From contig NC_081824.1 of the NCBI RefSeq assembly GCF_030867095.1, forward strand, positions 237,920,719 through 237,984,718: a stretch of 64,000 nucleotides of DNA, in the 5' to 3' direction. Made by a program: the position numbers and the translations under genes. The notes beneath the pieces were generated by a model that did not search any database, was not told the origin of the DNA, and saw only the letters and a program-made list of their open reading frames with translations. Below, piece after piece: positions 32,212 to 44,400 of this stretch. The DNA comes from Alligator mississippiensis. Its lineage: Eukaryota; Chordata; Crocodylia; Alligatoridae. Each line of letters begins with the position of its first letter. Position 1 is the first letter of the stretch.

Positions 32212-34557
32212 TGTGGCGGGCTTGCTGGGCTTTTCAGGCTTAGGAGACCACAAATGCGATTGGTGGGGCAAAACCCACCAATTAGAGACAGGCAGGGGAG
32301 GAGCTAGGAGGAGAGTCCACTTCGTCTCTACTCCAAAGTGGGGGCAGGAGCGGACTTAATTGGGAACTGCAGTTGCAGCCCTCTGACTTTCATTTTCAAT
32401 CTGGGGGTGGAGCCCCAGAAGGGGGTATAAGTAGCCATGTGCTAAGCATGCTGCGCAGTCAGCGAGGGACAAAGAAAGAAGAGGTCCTGGGCCAAGAAGA
32501 GCTGGGAGAGCTGCCCAGTGGGCCTATCCAGCTGCCCAGAAGAGCCTGAAAGATTCTGCCACTGGACAGAAGCAGTGGGCGGTGCAGGTGTCGCTGCACG
32601 GAGGGTCCACGAGGGACTGGGACCCTGGAAGCTGCAGTGAGGTGGCTTGGGTCTCCAACCTTGGCATAAGGCTGGACTGCAGTGTAATTGTTGCTACATG
32701 GAGGGTCCACGAGGGACTGGGATCCTGGGAGCCACAGCAAAGCAGCTCAGGTCTCCAACCATGGTGTGAGGCCGGTCACGGGAGCCAGTGCTACCACGAG
32801 GAGAGTCACTGTGGGGTGTAATTCCCTGGAGAAGGAGGGGCTGAGTGGTCTGGAACCTGTCACAACCCAAAGGTGTGATTTTTTGTTTGTGTGTGCGCTT
32901 CGGCACCACTAAATTATTTCCCGCCAGTTTGTCGCTTTCTTTGCACGGTAGAGTTCTCTGCTGCAAGAGAGAACTCTGGTGCAACGGGGGATTTCCCGCC
33001 AGATTACAGCTTCTTTGCAGGGTGCATCTCTTTTGCATCATAGTGATACACGCTGTAAAGGAGTTCCCGCCATTTGTATTAGGATTCACGCCACATTATT
33101 GGCCCATTCCTAATGTAGGCACACATGGCGGCTAGCGATTGGCTTGCTAGCCGTACAAAAGGCTTGGGTAGTTTCCGCCCAAGTCAGAGGAGGGAGGACG
33201 AGAGAGATTCTGTGTGAAGATCTCCAAGCGCTGTGGACCCTCACAGTCCCAACACGCCTCCCCTAAGCAGGCAATAGAGGCAATAGAACTGAGCCTACGG
33301 AGCTTTCACTCCCCGTCGCCGAGCGCAATCCTAGACGTATCCCTTTCCTGTAACTTTGGACCCGCAGAGCCTAAGTAACTCCGGGGAAACTTTTCGAGTC
33401 TAACTGAACCGGACCCGCGGAGCCTGAACAACTCCGTGGGAGCAATCGATTTGTCATGTTCCTCTAGTGAGGATCCAAGCGGGAGCTGTGCCTAGAAACC
33501 TGTCCAGCCTACACCAATACCATCTTTGGGTGTAAGTAAACAATCTTTTCAATCAACCATTATGCCTCCGTAACTAATTCTAACTCGCGTGTGCTAAACC
33601 GCCCAGCGATTCTCTCCAGCCCCGTGTGCCTGGGCTGCTGGCCACAGCCTGTGTGCAACGAAGACGGGCCCGGCTTGCCCCCGGCTTGCACATGGTGACG
33701 GGAATGAGATTGGAATCGCCGCCGCACATGGCGACAAAGGTGGGATCGGGGCGTGGCCCGCACAGAACCCATCCCCTGCAGTAGGTCCGCAAGAGCCCTG
33801 GAAACAGAGCTGTTCCTGAGCGTGGGGAGCAGTATTCAGAGCGGCACAGCCCTGGGCATGCATGACAGCCCAGGCCCGCAACTCCTCCTGAAAAGGATTG
33901 AGCCACTGGGACACATGAGCAAGTCACGCCGCTCCCCTGAGGCCTGGAACTGAGCTCTCCCTTGGAGAAACATTAGCCAGGCCAGGGAGCTTATGAACAC
34001 TGCCCCACCTAGCTCCTTGTGACACGGGAGTCAGTGGGGCAACAGGTCTCCTGGGGAGACACTTGGGGAAAAGTAGCCTCAGTAAAGAGGCAGGAGGAAG
34101 AGACAGACCCCCTAGAGCAGAGGAACCACTAGAGAACTCTTGTATCTCATATTTTGGAGTGTTTATTGATTATTTGATACACGCTGTGCATTTTTGGAGT
34201 GTTTATTAACTGTTAACTGTACACCTCGTATTAGAGTGCCATTTATTGTTGTACTTACCTGCTCATACCATTTGGGACCCTTATGTTTACCTGTTTACTT
34301 TTGGGTATGTATATAGTTATAATTATATTTACTTGTAATCTGTAAATCCTCACTTTAGTTCACTACCTTTTTATATATACATATATTAAATTTGTACCTG
34401 GTTAAGACATTGCTTTTTGTTCCTCCTCTATTGAGACATGATAGTTGGGAGGGAACTGTGAGTAGACTGCAGTTTCCACCCCCAGAATATATGCCCTGCT
34501 GGCTTTCCCCTTCTATTGGTGAGGGGGGACACTTACTTTGGGGACACCTGTGTTACA
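32212..34557 (+). mobile_element. Outer LTR-like element hosting a nested LTR
   Basis: The interval starts TGTGGCGGGC and ends GTGTTACA. It is flanked by GGTG on both sides (32208-32211 and 34558-34561). A TATAAG box lies near 32427. Two tandem units of about 112 bp (32586-32697, 32698-32810) share GGAGGGTCCACGAGGGACTG. The nested LTR (32858-33764) and its duplication account for 912 bp, leaving about 1.43 kb for the outer element. The 4-bp duplication is short, so this is a moderate-confidence call. Confidence 0.45.
32858..33764 (+). mobile_element. Nested solo LTR of the ERV-2 family, with primer-site units inside its end
   Basis: The LTR starts TGTCACAACCC and ends CCCGCACA. It is flanked by a perfect 5-bp duplication GAACC (32853-32857 and 33765-33769). 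It has two U3 hairpin modules, the GGCTAGC/GCTAGCC inverted repeat, a decayed TATA (TACAAAA) and a GTAAGT site near 33532-33537. At its 3' end are two 36-bp units (33693-33728 and 33729-33764). Each begins TGGYGAC like the ERV-2 primer site and each ends CGCACA. Confidence 0.88.
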
Positions 34558-34561
34558 GGTG

Positions 34562-35690
34562 CATAAAGGAAGTCTAGAATCAAGAAGAGAATCTGCAAAT
34601 GCATAATTTGCCTGATTTTGCAAAATCTACTCGCATATAGAAGGAAATTTCTTACCCCACTCCTGTCTTTAAATTCCATTTTCTTCAAAAACCTGTGTGG
34701 CTGTTGATTAAAAGAAATATTCTTACTTTTATTATTTGGAGACAACTCATCTCAAACTACAAGAAAGGATGTCTTGTTTAGGAAAGTGATGATACATTAA
34801 TTAGTACTGAAATATGAGAAGCTTTGTATCTCAGTTAACTATAGTTACAGAAATGGATATGGACGAGTCTTCAATGCTGTTGTCAATAGATCAGCTTATA
34901 TGTTTTGTGAACTATTTTTTAAATTCTTTTTACTTTGGATTTTTTTTTCACTGTAGATTTCATTAGGCACCCATCACTGAGTCAGCTTCTTTTTTACCGA
35001 CTTGTTAATGTCTAAAAAACTGTTTTTTATTGGTGTGGTATAACTCTGAAAATACACACAGTAAAAGGAGTTTAATATGCACCCAAAGCAAAAATAATTT
35101 TGTTTTCTCTTAGATGCAAATCCAAAGTAACTTGGAGATTTTGAAGGAAGACAGATGAGATTCTGGCTTTGGAAAAGAATGGGCAAAAGAAAACCCAGGA
35201 ACTGCTAGTAAGTAGCATTGCTGCTCACTGGGCTTATCTACACATGCAATTAATTTGAAGCAATAAACTCTGGCACAGTTTGCACTGGAGTTCATTGCTC
35301 CTGGGCACACTATTTGACTATACACCTGGAACCGCAGCATGTTGAGCCACATCAGAGCAGCCCCAGCTGGCAGGTTACCTGCGGGGTCAGCCTTCCAGCT
35401 TGGGGCTGCTCTGACTGGGCTCAGTGTGATGCAGAGGAGCTGGCTGGAGCACAAGAGTACTCCAATGCAGGGCTAGCTGGTAGACAGACCCTGCACTGAA
35501 GCACTCTCATGCCCCAGCCAGCCCTGTCAGCATCTACATGTGCTTTGCTGCACACGAAAAAACTTTGCAGCAAGATTGTACTTGTGTTTGCAGCAGTGAC
35601 AGCCTGGTCTGGAGCAGGGGCAGAGCCACGATCCCCTTCTTGCACACCCCTGCACAGACCATGCAGGCTAAAGATCATGGCTCTGCTCTG
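34562..35690. other. No supported gene
   Basis: AT-rich intergenic sequence. Short open frames only. Confidence 0.35.
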
Positions 35691-35929
35691 GTTCTGGAGC
35701 AATCTACCCCCATTGCAAGATCCCAGCAGTTCTTGAGCAGCTCCCTGCTCTGCTTTGCTGTGCACCCTGCCAGCATGGCTGAGGCTGGTCTCCATGGCAA
35801 CTCCAGCCTTGAGCTTTCACAGCAGATGCAGCTGGGGTCTCCATGGAGACTGGCCCCAGCCATGCGGGCAGGGGCTGCTGGGAAATGGAGTCTGGCTGCC
35901 GGCTGGATCAGCCATTTTGCCCACCCCTG
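35691..35929 (-). repeat. Interspersed repeat with hAT-like terminus
   Basis: On the minus strand it begins CAGGGGTGGGCAAAATGG. It contains two imperfect inverted blocks with TCCATGGAGAC and TTGCCATGGAGAC. The terminus matches that at 30295, but the bodies differ. Confidence 0.35.
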
Positions 35930-35989
35930 GTTTATATCAATCCTGATTCAGTGAGGGTATCACAGTTGGATATGATGGACCTGGCAGAG

Positions 35990-36400
35990 TTACCTTGTTT
36001 TTAGATCTTTGGGAGAATACAGAAAGTTTCTGGGGTGAGAGAGTGGGGGATAAATAAATAAGTTTTTTTCCTGGAGCTGGCATGGGAAGGCTTTGATGAT
36101 ATGTTTCAGTTCCCGAGTGAATTCTGGTGTGGGGTCCTCCCCAAGTTCTTTATGGTATTTTGTGTTAGAAAGTTGTCTGTTGGTTTCACTGATATAATCA
36201 TGATGGCTGAGGATGACTTTGTCTGTTGGTTTGATTACCATTTTGTTGTTGGATCTTAGGGAATCTGAGACAGCTTTTTTCTATAAGGTGGAGAGGTTGT
36301 CGTAGTCCTGGCTTTTGTTGAGAATGTTGCCGTTGCTTTCTTCTTGAAACAGTCCATGTAGTAGTCCAATGTGTGGTTATATCCGCTAGGAGGTGTTCGG
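35990..36400 (-). pseudogene. Penelope-like retroelement RT fragment
   Basis: The minus strand encodes an open piece with IKPTDK near its start, then DYISETNRQLSNTKYHKEL and DPTPEFTRELKHII. This is the N-terminal part of a Penelope-like reverse transcriptase (the family motif is I-x-K-x-D-K-G followed by Y-x-x-E-x-x-R-Q-L). The upstream part continues in a broken form to about 36400. No GIY-YIG part was seen. This is a short dead fragment. Confidence 0.7.
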
Positions 36401-37268
36401 GTAGCTTGCTAGATTTAGATTTAGTTGAACCTGCTTGAGTGATGAATTACAGTATTATTTGAACTTTTCTTTTGCATTTTTGTATCTGCATTGTCAGCTA
36501 TAGCCTTGGGCTCACTTCCACATGATGTTCTTGTGCTATCAGTGTGAGAAAGCAGCTTATGTTCTAGCATTATCAACATAGGCCTGTAGAATGTGGGCCT
36601 TGTTGCTAACTTAAATGAACTGAATTTGGCATATACCAACTCAGTCCATGGGATATGTTGATCAGATATGTTAATGAAAGGTGATAAAAGTTCCTAGGAG
36701 CAACTTTTTTTTTTTTTTTTCTCACCCCTAACAATTTCATTCCTACCCCTCAGCCACTCCATCAGCTAAAATGCTCAGGAATCAAATAGTTAATGTTAGA
36801 GACAAGGAATACTTGTGGGTAGTATATTTTATTGGACTGACTACTGGTTGGGATATCACAGTAGCTTTCTGATATCACTGTGATAAACATGTAGCATGTT
36901 GTAATTTTTAGCTAAAACCTAAATATTTTGATATTTATTTGAAATGAAATAAAGCTTTTCATTTCCAAACACCCACTTCCATTGTGCTAGGAACTTTGCC
37001 TGTCAACAAAACACCTGAGTGCCTTGGAATGATGAGATCCCAGCTCTCTTCTTCCTTCCCTCTCTTTCTCTCTAGGCATAGCTTTCTGCACCTGAATGTT
37101 ATTAGTTAAGCTTGAGCTAGGTTTCCTCAGATACAATATTACCCTGGTTCAGTTGAGTAGTTGTTTTTGTTTGTTTTCCTTGCATGGCTATTACTGCTAG
37201 TACCAACATAAATGTCATATACTTAGCAATAAATAAAGAATTCCCCTTCCCCACTTGCTCTGCAGCAC

Positions 37269-37923
37269 TGTAGTCCGCAGGTTTGTCATTGCCCTGAAAT
37301 AGAATAGTTTTCTGAAAGCATACTGTTAGGTTTACAATAATTTGGATTTTTAAGAAGTATTAGCTTTACAGCTGAATACAAGGCATGACCTGTCGCCTAG
37401 TAATGCAGCTGACCACAAGGCAGAATGATAGCTAGGCCTTTGCTTGTGTCAAGTAATCATTTTAACTGCAACAAGCATTTTCTGAGTTAAAAAGTGAATC
37501 TGTGTCTGTGTGCTAAAAAAAAACCAGCTACAGCTAGAAGTAAGATAAGACAGAGAAACCATTGTTTGAGCTTACTGGTTGTGTCCTTGAGAAGTATCTT
37601 CTACTGTGTAAGGTTTTACTAACATAATGTTACTGTTACTTAACTTTTAGCTTTTAAAAAGTGCTAGTTCAGCTTAATAGAAATATGCTGTTACAAAGAT
37701 TTGTAGAGCACCGCCCCGAGTATTGCTTTTTGTTAACCATATAGTCTTGCTTTGTTGTAAGAAGTATAAAAGATCGCCTCACCCTTGAGGGGGGGCCATT
37801 TTGCCTTTTGCTGGCTTTATGGTCTTTGCTCGAACAAATAAACAGCTGTCTTTCTTTACCCGTGTTGTCTGTCAATCAAATTACAGCTAGACAACAGACC
37901 TTAGGGAGGTTTCTCCCACCACA
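37269..37923 (+). mobile_element. Solo LTR, family X, copy 1 (655 bp)
   Basis: It starts TGTAGT and ends CCACCACA. It is flanked by the 4-bp duplication GCAC (37265-37268, 37924-37927). It has TATAAAAG at 37765-37772 and AATAAA at 37837-37842, spaced as a retroviral U3-R-U5. It is closely similar along its length to 51408-52069. A 4-bp duplication is typical of gammaretrovirus-like (class I) elements. No internal region was found. Confidence 0.88.
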
Positions 37924-37927
37924 GCAC

Positions 37928-39640
37928 CACTTCTTTAACCTAAGCAATGGTTCTTTTACCTAAGCCAAAGATCCCTGTAATGCCCAAAAATACTGTGGGG
38001 GTCTGCTCGTCAAGAAGCTACCACTACTAGGACAGTTAAGCAAAAGATTGGGATGTGGTGAGTTTGAGAGACACAAGGGGATCAGCCTATATAGGCTGAT
38101 TTGACCCAGTTTGGCTCAGATGTGCCCTAATGAACTGAGTGCTGGCTCATGAGGGTATTAACTGGACACCTAGCCTGATTTAGAGGTATTTCATTAATCT
38201 GTGTGCTTCTGTCTGACTGCATTTTTATTGTTGCCCTAACTGAATCCACGGCATATAAGGGTGTAAGCCTGTACGTGTTGATTAATAGAGCACATCTGAG
38301 CCGGCTGGGTCAATGTGTGTGTGTAGGTGTTTGATTGATTTGGTGGCTGGAGGAACCCAGCTCCATTGAAACTGAGTCCTGCAAAATAGCTCCATTGAGA
38401 GTGAGAACTTGCAGAAGGGAGAGATACAGCTCCATATAGAAACACAAGTAACTCAAGTAGCACATTGCCAGAATTAGAGACCCCAGAGACATATAAATGA
38501 GCACACCCCAAAGTGATGGGCAAATCTGGTAACTCCCCACTCCGCTTCTTGGAGCTAAACCTGGAGTGAGAGAAGGGCTGGGAGGCTAAGCAGGTGCATG
38601 CAGCCAGATAAGTAGGGTTGTAGGGGGAGGTCCCAGCCATCCTGGGGCTTTAAAAGGGACTGCAGGCTGCTCTGGGGTGGATGTTGTTAGAACGTGTCTT
38701 TTGGTGATTGCATTTTGTGCAATGTATGCCTGCTGTAGGGAAGGAGATTATGAATGGTTAAAGACAGCTGTGTTTCCCCCCCCCCCCCCCCAGCTTGTTT
38801 GAGAGAGGGAGGCATAGTGTGGAAGGGGCAATAAGCGGGGGCATGTATGAGCAGGGATGGGAGAGGACCTGAGTAGTGGAGGGGAGTTGTATTTCCTTCA
38901 GAGGTATTGAATGTGGATTGGGAAGCTGAGGGGAGGGGGTGGTGCTTTGCCAGGCCAGAAGCAAAGGGGTGAGTGTTGTGGGATAGATTGCTTTTGAACT
39001 TTTTCAATTGCTTTGGAAACTTTTTGGGGTGGGAAAGTTGTTTTTAATGTAGAATTTGTTCAGCTTCTGTATTCCCTTTATTCTAAATTGCCCTGAGTTT
39101 TTTTTGGGGGGGGCATATCAATTTAACAAGTAAATATCTTTGATACTGCAAAACCAGGTTCTTTGGATAAATGTGATATCTTTTATGAGACCACCTAAAT
39201 AGCTGGAAACATTTTATCCTGTAAGGCAAAGAGGAATACAAAACTTAAACTCTTGGTTCAGAGGTGATACCTTTTTATTAGACCAACTAGAAAATAGCAA
39301 ATCTTTCTTTGCAAGCTTTCAGGCACACGCATCCTTCTTCAGGCTGAGAGGCAATTAAAGATGGTACAAGTCCCCTTAGGTAGAAAATAAGCTTCATTTT
39401 GCACAGAGGAAGCTGAAGGTGGATGTATGTTCCTCTGGGTCCCTGGGAGTCCCTTTTTGTGTGAGTTGCTCTTTGATGTGCAGATAAGGTAATTTCTCTT
39501 CCCTGGTGGTGTCAGGTGGCTGAAAGGTAGGGAGGTGTCAATCTTTCTTTCTTGTTTAGCAATGAAGTTATTAATTCCAAAAACAGCTAAACTCTGGTAT
39601 CTTCCATGTTTCAGGGATCTGTTTTATAGCTGTGGTATAT
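37928..39640. other. No supported gene; includes a dispersed repeat
   Basis: Near 39249-39365 lies a common dispersed repeat marked by GATACCTTTTTATTAGACCAACT and CTTGCAAGCTTTCAGGCACA-like words. A C-run lies at 38778-38791. No gene was found. Confidence 0.4.
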
Positions 39641-39647
39641 TGTAAGG

Positions 39648-39919
39648 CAGTGATCCTCAACCTGGGTGTTGGGGCACTCCAGGGTGCAGTGAGATATAGT
39701 GAAGGGTGCCCCAAGAAGTGTGAGAAGATAAGCAGATAAAGGCAGGCTCAGGCTTCTGGTGGGAGGAGATAGGCAGATAAGGACTTTCTTTTCCTAGCTG
39801 CTCCATCTGCAAGGTGGTAAGGCCAGTAATAAATTAGATTTGTTTTTGAAACGAGGTGCTGCTCAATTCACAAAATTTATGGAGGGGTGGCTTGAGTCTA
39901 AAAAGATTGAGAACCCCTG
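39648..39919 (+). mobile_element. Nonautonomous hAT element (272 bp)
   Basis: The ends are CAGTGATCCTCAACCT and the reverse complement of CAGGGGTTCTCAATCTT, an imperfect terminal inverted repeat. An 8-bp target duplication, (T/A)TGTAAGG, lies at 39640-39647 and 39920-39927 with one mismatch. Length, ends and duplication size are those of hAT miniature elements. It is 330 bp upstream of the TRIM start codon. Confidence 0.85.
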
Positions 39920-40253
39920 ATGTAAGGTGCGATTATCAAGGCTGGCTGGACATAAACTGGATTATGTCTGGTCTTGGATAACAGAATGTTTTCAGGCTGT
40001 ATATAGATTATCTGAAGTAATGGCCAGATCTGTTGGGTTTCATTCCCCCATAAGTAGCTGATCAACAATTCCAATTTATCTGTGTCTTCTGTGTGAGACT
40101 AGTAAACAGAAACATGACATTTTTTTTCAACAGATCAATTTCAGGGCAGGGAGCTTCACAAGTCAAATGGCAACACCCACTTCCTGCAGCAAAGAGCTGA
40201 TTCCAGAGCTCTGAGAAACGAAACTTAAGCTGCCACACATCCCCTGAGGAGCC

Positions 40254-40667
40254 ATGGCCGCAGAGAATCCTGTCGAGAGCCTGCAGGATGAGGCATCTTG
40301 TTCCATCTGCCTGGATTATTTCAAAGACCCAGTCACTATAGGTTGTGGGCACAATTTCTGTCAAGTCTGCATTGCTCGCTGTTGGGAAGGAACAAATAAA
40401 GACGTCTCCTGCCCACAATGCAGAGAGTGCTTTCCACAGAAAATCTTTAAGAAGAACAGGCAGTTGATGAATTTTGTAGAAATAGCTAAAAAACTAAAGG
40501 GGCAGGGGAAGAAAGCAGGAACAGAGCATGTACGTGGTGAACATGAAGAACCTTTGAAACTGTTCTGCCAGGAGGATCTAAAATGTATCTGCGTTGTGTG
40601 TGACAGGTCCAGGGACCATAGGACTCATTCTGTGATTCCTGTAAAGGAGGCTGCCCAGGCTTATAAG
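40254..40667 (+). CDS. TRIM exon 1: RING and B-box
   Basis: The exon encodes 138 residues. The C3HC4 RING ligands are C16, C19, C31, H33, C36, C39, C53 and C56, all present. The B-box type 2 has H97, C105, D108, C113, C116, H122 and H125. The expected first Cys (residue 94) is Arg, a TGT-to-CGT change. The exon ends AAG before GTAAGA, phase 0. Confidence 0.95.
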
Positions 40668-41365
40668 GTAAGAAGTCTCAGGTCTGGCATCACTTCCTAG
40701 GCGCAGATGTTTAAAAAGTGGTCCTCTGTCTGGAAATAGCCAACTGCAGTCGCTGACTTTTTGTATTGTTGCTGCTATTGTAACAAAAATGTAAGCAGCT
40801 GCTCTTGGCTAATACCTCTTCCCCCCACCCTTTTAAAGTGTTTCTTATCACATTACAGTGCAAGACAGCTTTGTATCTCAGGAATGCTAGCATGTGTAAG
40901 AGGGAGACGAGATGTGGATAATTTACCAGTGAAGAACAGACTTGTAGATCAGGAGAAAGAGTCACTGCAGCAGAAGACGAGAGTTGGGACAGGGCAGGCA
41001 TTTGGTGTGCAGTCCAGAGGCAGCTTCCCTTTATATTCTTGTACTACAGAGTACAGTATTTGAGACACAACTATAAAACTGACATTGGTAGGAGTTCAAG
41101 GGTGTCCAGAAAAAAACCCCTTATTTTGCTTTGTTTTTGCAAAGAAAGTCTGATTTGATTTTATTTTTCTTTCTTTAATATGTTCCCTCCTTCTTCCTTT
41201 CATCTGTTTTCTAAGTCTTGGTTTGTTTGTTTGTTTGTTTTTTTTTAACCAGTGTTGACGCTCCTAAAAATTGATAAGTATGTGGGGCTGTCTGTTTGCC
41301 TACCTTTTTTGTTGGTGTTTTGTTTTGTTTCCTCACTTTCAGTGTTACCATGGGGGGCTGGGGGA

Positions 41366-41402
<37 letters not shown>

Positions 41403-44400
41403 GGTGTGGCAAGCAAACAAAAATATGGCCCTCTTTCTGACCTGCTTTCCTGTTGCTTTACCTCCTCTCCCAGGATAAATGAAAAGCTTAGTTTTATTAC
41501 ATCCTGGGCAATCCTAAAGGAGCTAAGATGCAAATGGCATTCCCAGCCCATGAGCAAGTCCATGATTTCAAAATATGTCTTGTTCTTTATTGGGATGAAA
41601 CCAAGACCTTCCAACCTTTCAACGAGGAAGAGAGAGAAATAACTTGCCCATCCCAGAATAGCAAACACCCACATCATCAATACTGTTCTTCCCTTAGGAA
41701 AAAGTCGAAGACAATGTGAAGGCTCTGAAGAAAGAAAGAGAGAAACTCCTGGAATTTAAAGAGTCAGGAGACAGGAAAAATGAAGAATATCTGGTGGGTG
41801 CCAGTTATTATTAACCTTCAGGGGGAGTGGGCTTTTCCATTAGGTAAATATGCTGCCTCTCCAGCCCTCAGTTTATTGTGCAGGCTCCCCTCCCACCTTC
41901 TGCTTCCCTTCTTTATCAGAGTAAGCTCCATCTTTTGCACTGCCTCTCATCACACCTCCCAAAGTGTACTATATCTTCCCACTATTACCAGCCATGTCCA
42001 GAAAAAAACCCTTATTTTGGTTTGTTTTTGCAGAATGTAGCAACATGGTGCTATATGTGCCTGTGTCCATAAACGGACATCTCCATGTCTATGCTGCTGC
42101 TCGAAGCTTTGCTGAGGTACGCGAGACTGAACAGCTTCTGATTCTTACTCAGAGAATAGAGCAACACTTTTCATCTCACTTGGCCTCTGTTTTTGCCAAG
42201 ATCTTTGCAGCAGTAAGAGGCAGTGCTGGAGCGATTTACTGAAAAAGAGAAAGGTACAAATGCAGAGGTAGGGAGAGGAAAAGAGAAGGAGAGAGAAGCT
42301 CATATTTAAGAGCAGAGTCTGAGCTGAAGGAAGCTGTGCTCGTCTCCTATCCCCCTCAACTGGTCCTCTTGCCAGTTCTACCTGGGGTGGGAAGTAAAAG
42401 CATGCAGCATTCAGGTAGGGTTAAGAGGCTTTAGTTTATCCTATGTCTACCAATTGGAGACTAATAGAAATACCGGAGTCCACTGTAAACTAACCAGGGA
42501 CCCACCTGACTCAGAATCCCAACATATACCCCTTCTAGCAGCTTGGGAGGTAGGAGATTTATATTGTCCCACCAAACTGGCTTCCTTATTTTGGGAAAGA
42601 TTCTTCCACATTCCCCCCCAGTAGCCTTAGACCACTGGTGTGGCAGTGACTAGTGACATTGGCATTGCCCGTTCAAAATGAAGGCCTATCATTTCCGAGT
42701 GTGTTCTGCTCACTCCTCTTGGGCATCCAGCAGACATGAACAGGGCTTGGAAAATCTGTGTGCATCTGCCCCTGTGAGGGTTTCTTTAGTGTGGACACTT
42801 CCTTCTTTGTGTGACACTGTGTACCTGTCTGACTCCGGTGAAATCCTGACACCATGAAAAACTTCCACTGATGTCAGTACAGATAAGATTTTCACCTTCT
42901 ATGCCTGAGTGGTTGGGAATATCATGAAAGGCAAATACAACTGCAACAGTTTGCAGGCTGTCTTGCAGTATTTGATAGTTTCTCTCCTGACAACAAGAGC
43001 CCTGAGCCTTGCCTCTTGTTACCTTGAATCTATATGATCAAAGATCACTCATGTCACGAGGGTAAGTTGTCAGAGCATTTTTTCACTGATGATCAGGAGG
43101 AATGTTCAGCCCTGGTAGTCTTAGTTGTGACATCATGCCTCTTACTGGATGTGTAGGGCCAAATTAGAGATCAAATGGACTATGCATCTACTTTCATAAA
43201 AGACCATCATCTGGCCTTTAAGATTTGAGTCCAAAAGAGCAATGGGGAAGAGGATAACCCACCCATCTTTTTTGTGTTAACTGTTTTGCAGGCACTAGAG
43301 CAGGGTGGAATAGAATTTCATTTAGGTGCCTGAGTCCACTGTTACCTAACAGTTGGAAATGGATCTGGTCCATCTTGCACTGTGGAGTACTCGGTGATAC
43401 TTTCCAGGGTTCTAACCTGACCTTTCCCTATTTGTATGTGATGGTGCCAGAAAAAGAAGCAAATGGAGAAGCAGAAGCTTACGTCTGATTTTCAGCAACT
43501 GCATCAATTTCTGGAAGAAGAAGAGCAACTTGCCTTGGCCCAGCTTGAAGAGCTGGATAAAGAGATTTTGAAGAGGCAGAAGGAAAATGTTAACAAGCTC
43601 TCCAGGAAGATATCGTTTCTAAGCCAGATGATCAGTGAGATGGAAGGGAAGCGCCAGCAGCCAGGGACTGAGTTCCTGCAGGTGAGGCAGTGTTAGAGAC
43701 ACCCCAGAAGCCAACACAAGAAAGGGAGGACTTTTGTATGATTAGGCATGGGGAAAGAATGGAATGTAATTGGAAAAGCTGTCAGGTGCAAATGACCGCT
43801 TCCCCCCTGACCCTTCTCCCAAGCAGGAGGGATCCCCAGTGTGTGGCCTCTGGGACTGAGCTGCCTCTGTCTTGTTTTTTTCCTTTCTCTTCCCTCTAGG
43901 ACATCAGAAGCACACTGAACAGGTATGTAAATCCTCCTCCCATCCTCAAACCTTATTGTCCTGGGAACAGGGCTGAGGATTTGGAATATAACTTTTTAAG
44001 GAAGGATTACTGCCAAAAATAACTCTTCTTCCCACCCCTTCCCCCTTGCATCCTGGGTCAGGGGGAGGGAGTGGGAAGTAGCTGCCTGAAGATTTTGACG
44101 GGGAAACTTGGGCCTGCCACCTCCTGGTGACTATTCTTCTCAGGTTGGTAATTATGACAAATCTTCCTCCCCGGCAGTTTGCAGATGGGTGTGAAATAAA
44201 TTGTACATACCAATGGTCTCTATTTCATTGCCTAGTGGATGCATAATGCAGTCTTCCAAAAGCAATTGATCATATTGGCTGTGATGGTAGGTAAGTCAGG
44301 TACTGTACTGCTCATGGAAACAACTCTGAAGAAGTAGCTCCAAGTAAAAAATTCAAACATATTGCTGGATGAGACATTGAGGGTAACTCCTTGCACTTTC

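Noticed and set aside
30295..35929. A single 5.6-kb hAT transposon bounded by the inverted CAGGGTGGGCAAAAT termini
   Set aside because: The 8-bp flanks differ (CTATATAA against GTTTATAT), the adjoining sequences are unrelated, and other elements with their own duplications lie between.
40215..40225. Interferon-response-like GAAACGAAACT just upstream of the TRIM start codon
   Set aside because: The two GAAA halves are separated by one base, while the usual element needs two. It is also probably in the 5' UTR, so it is not called as a regulatory site.
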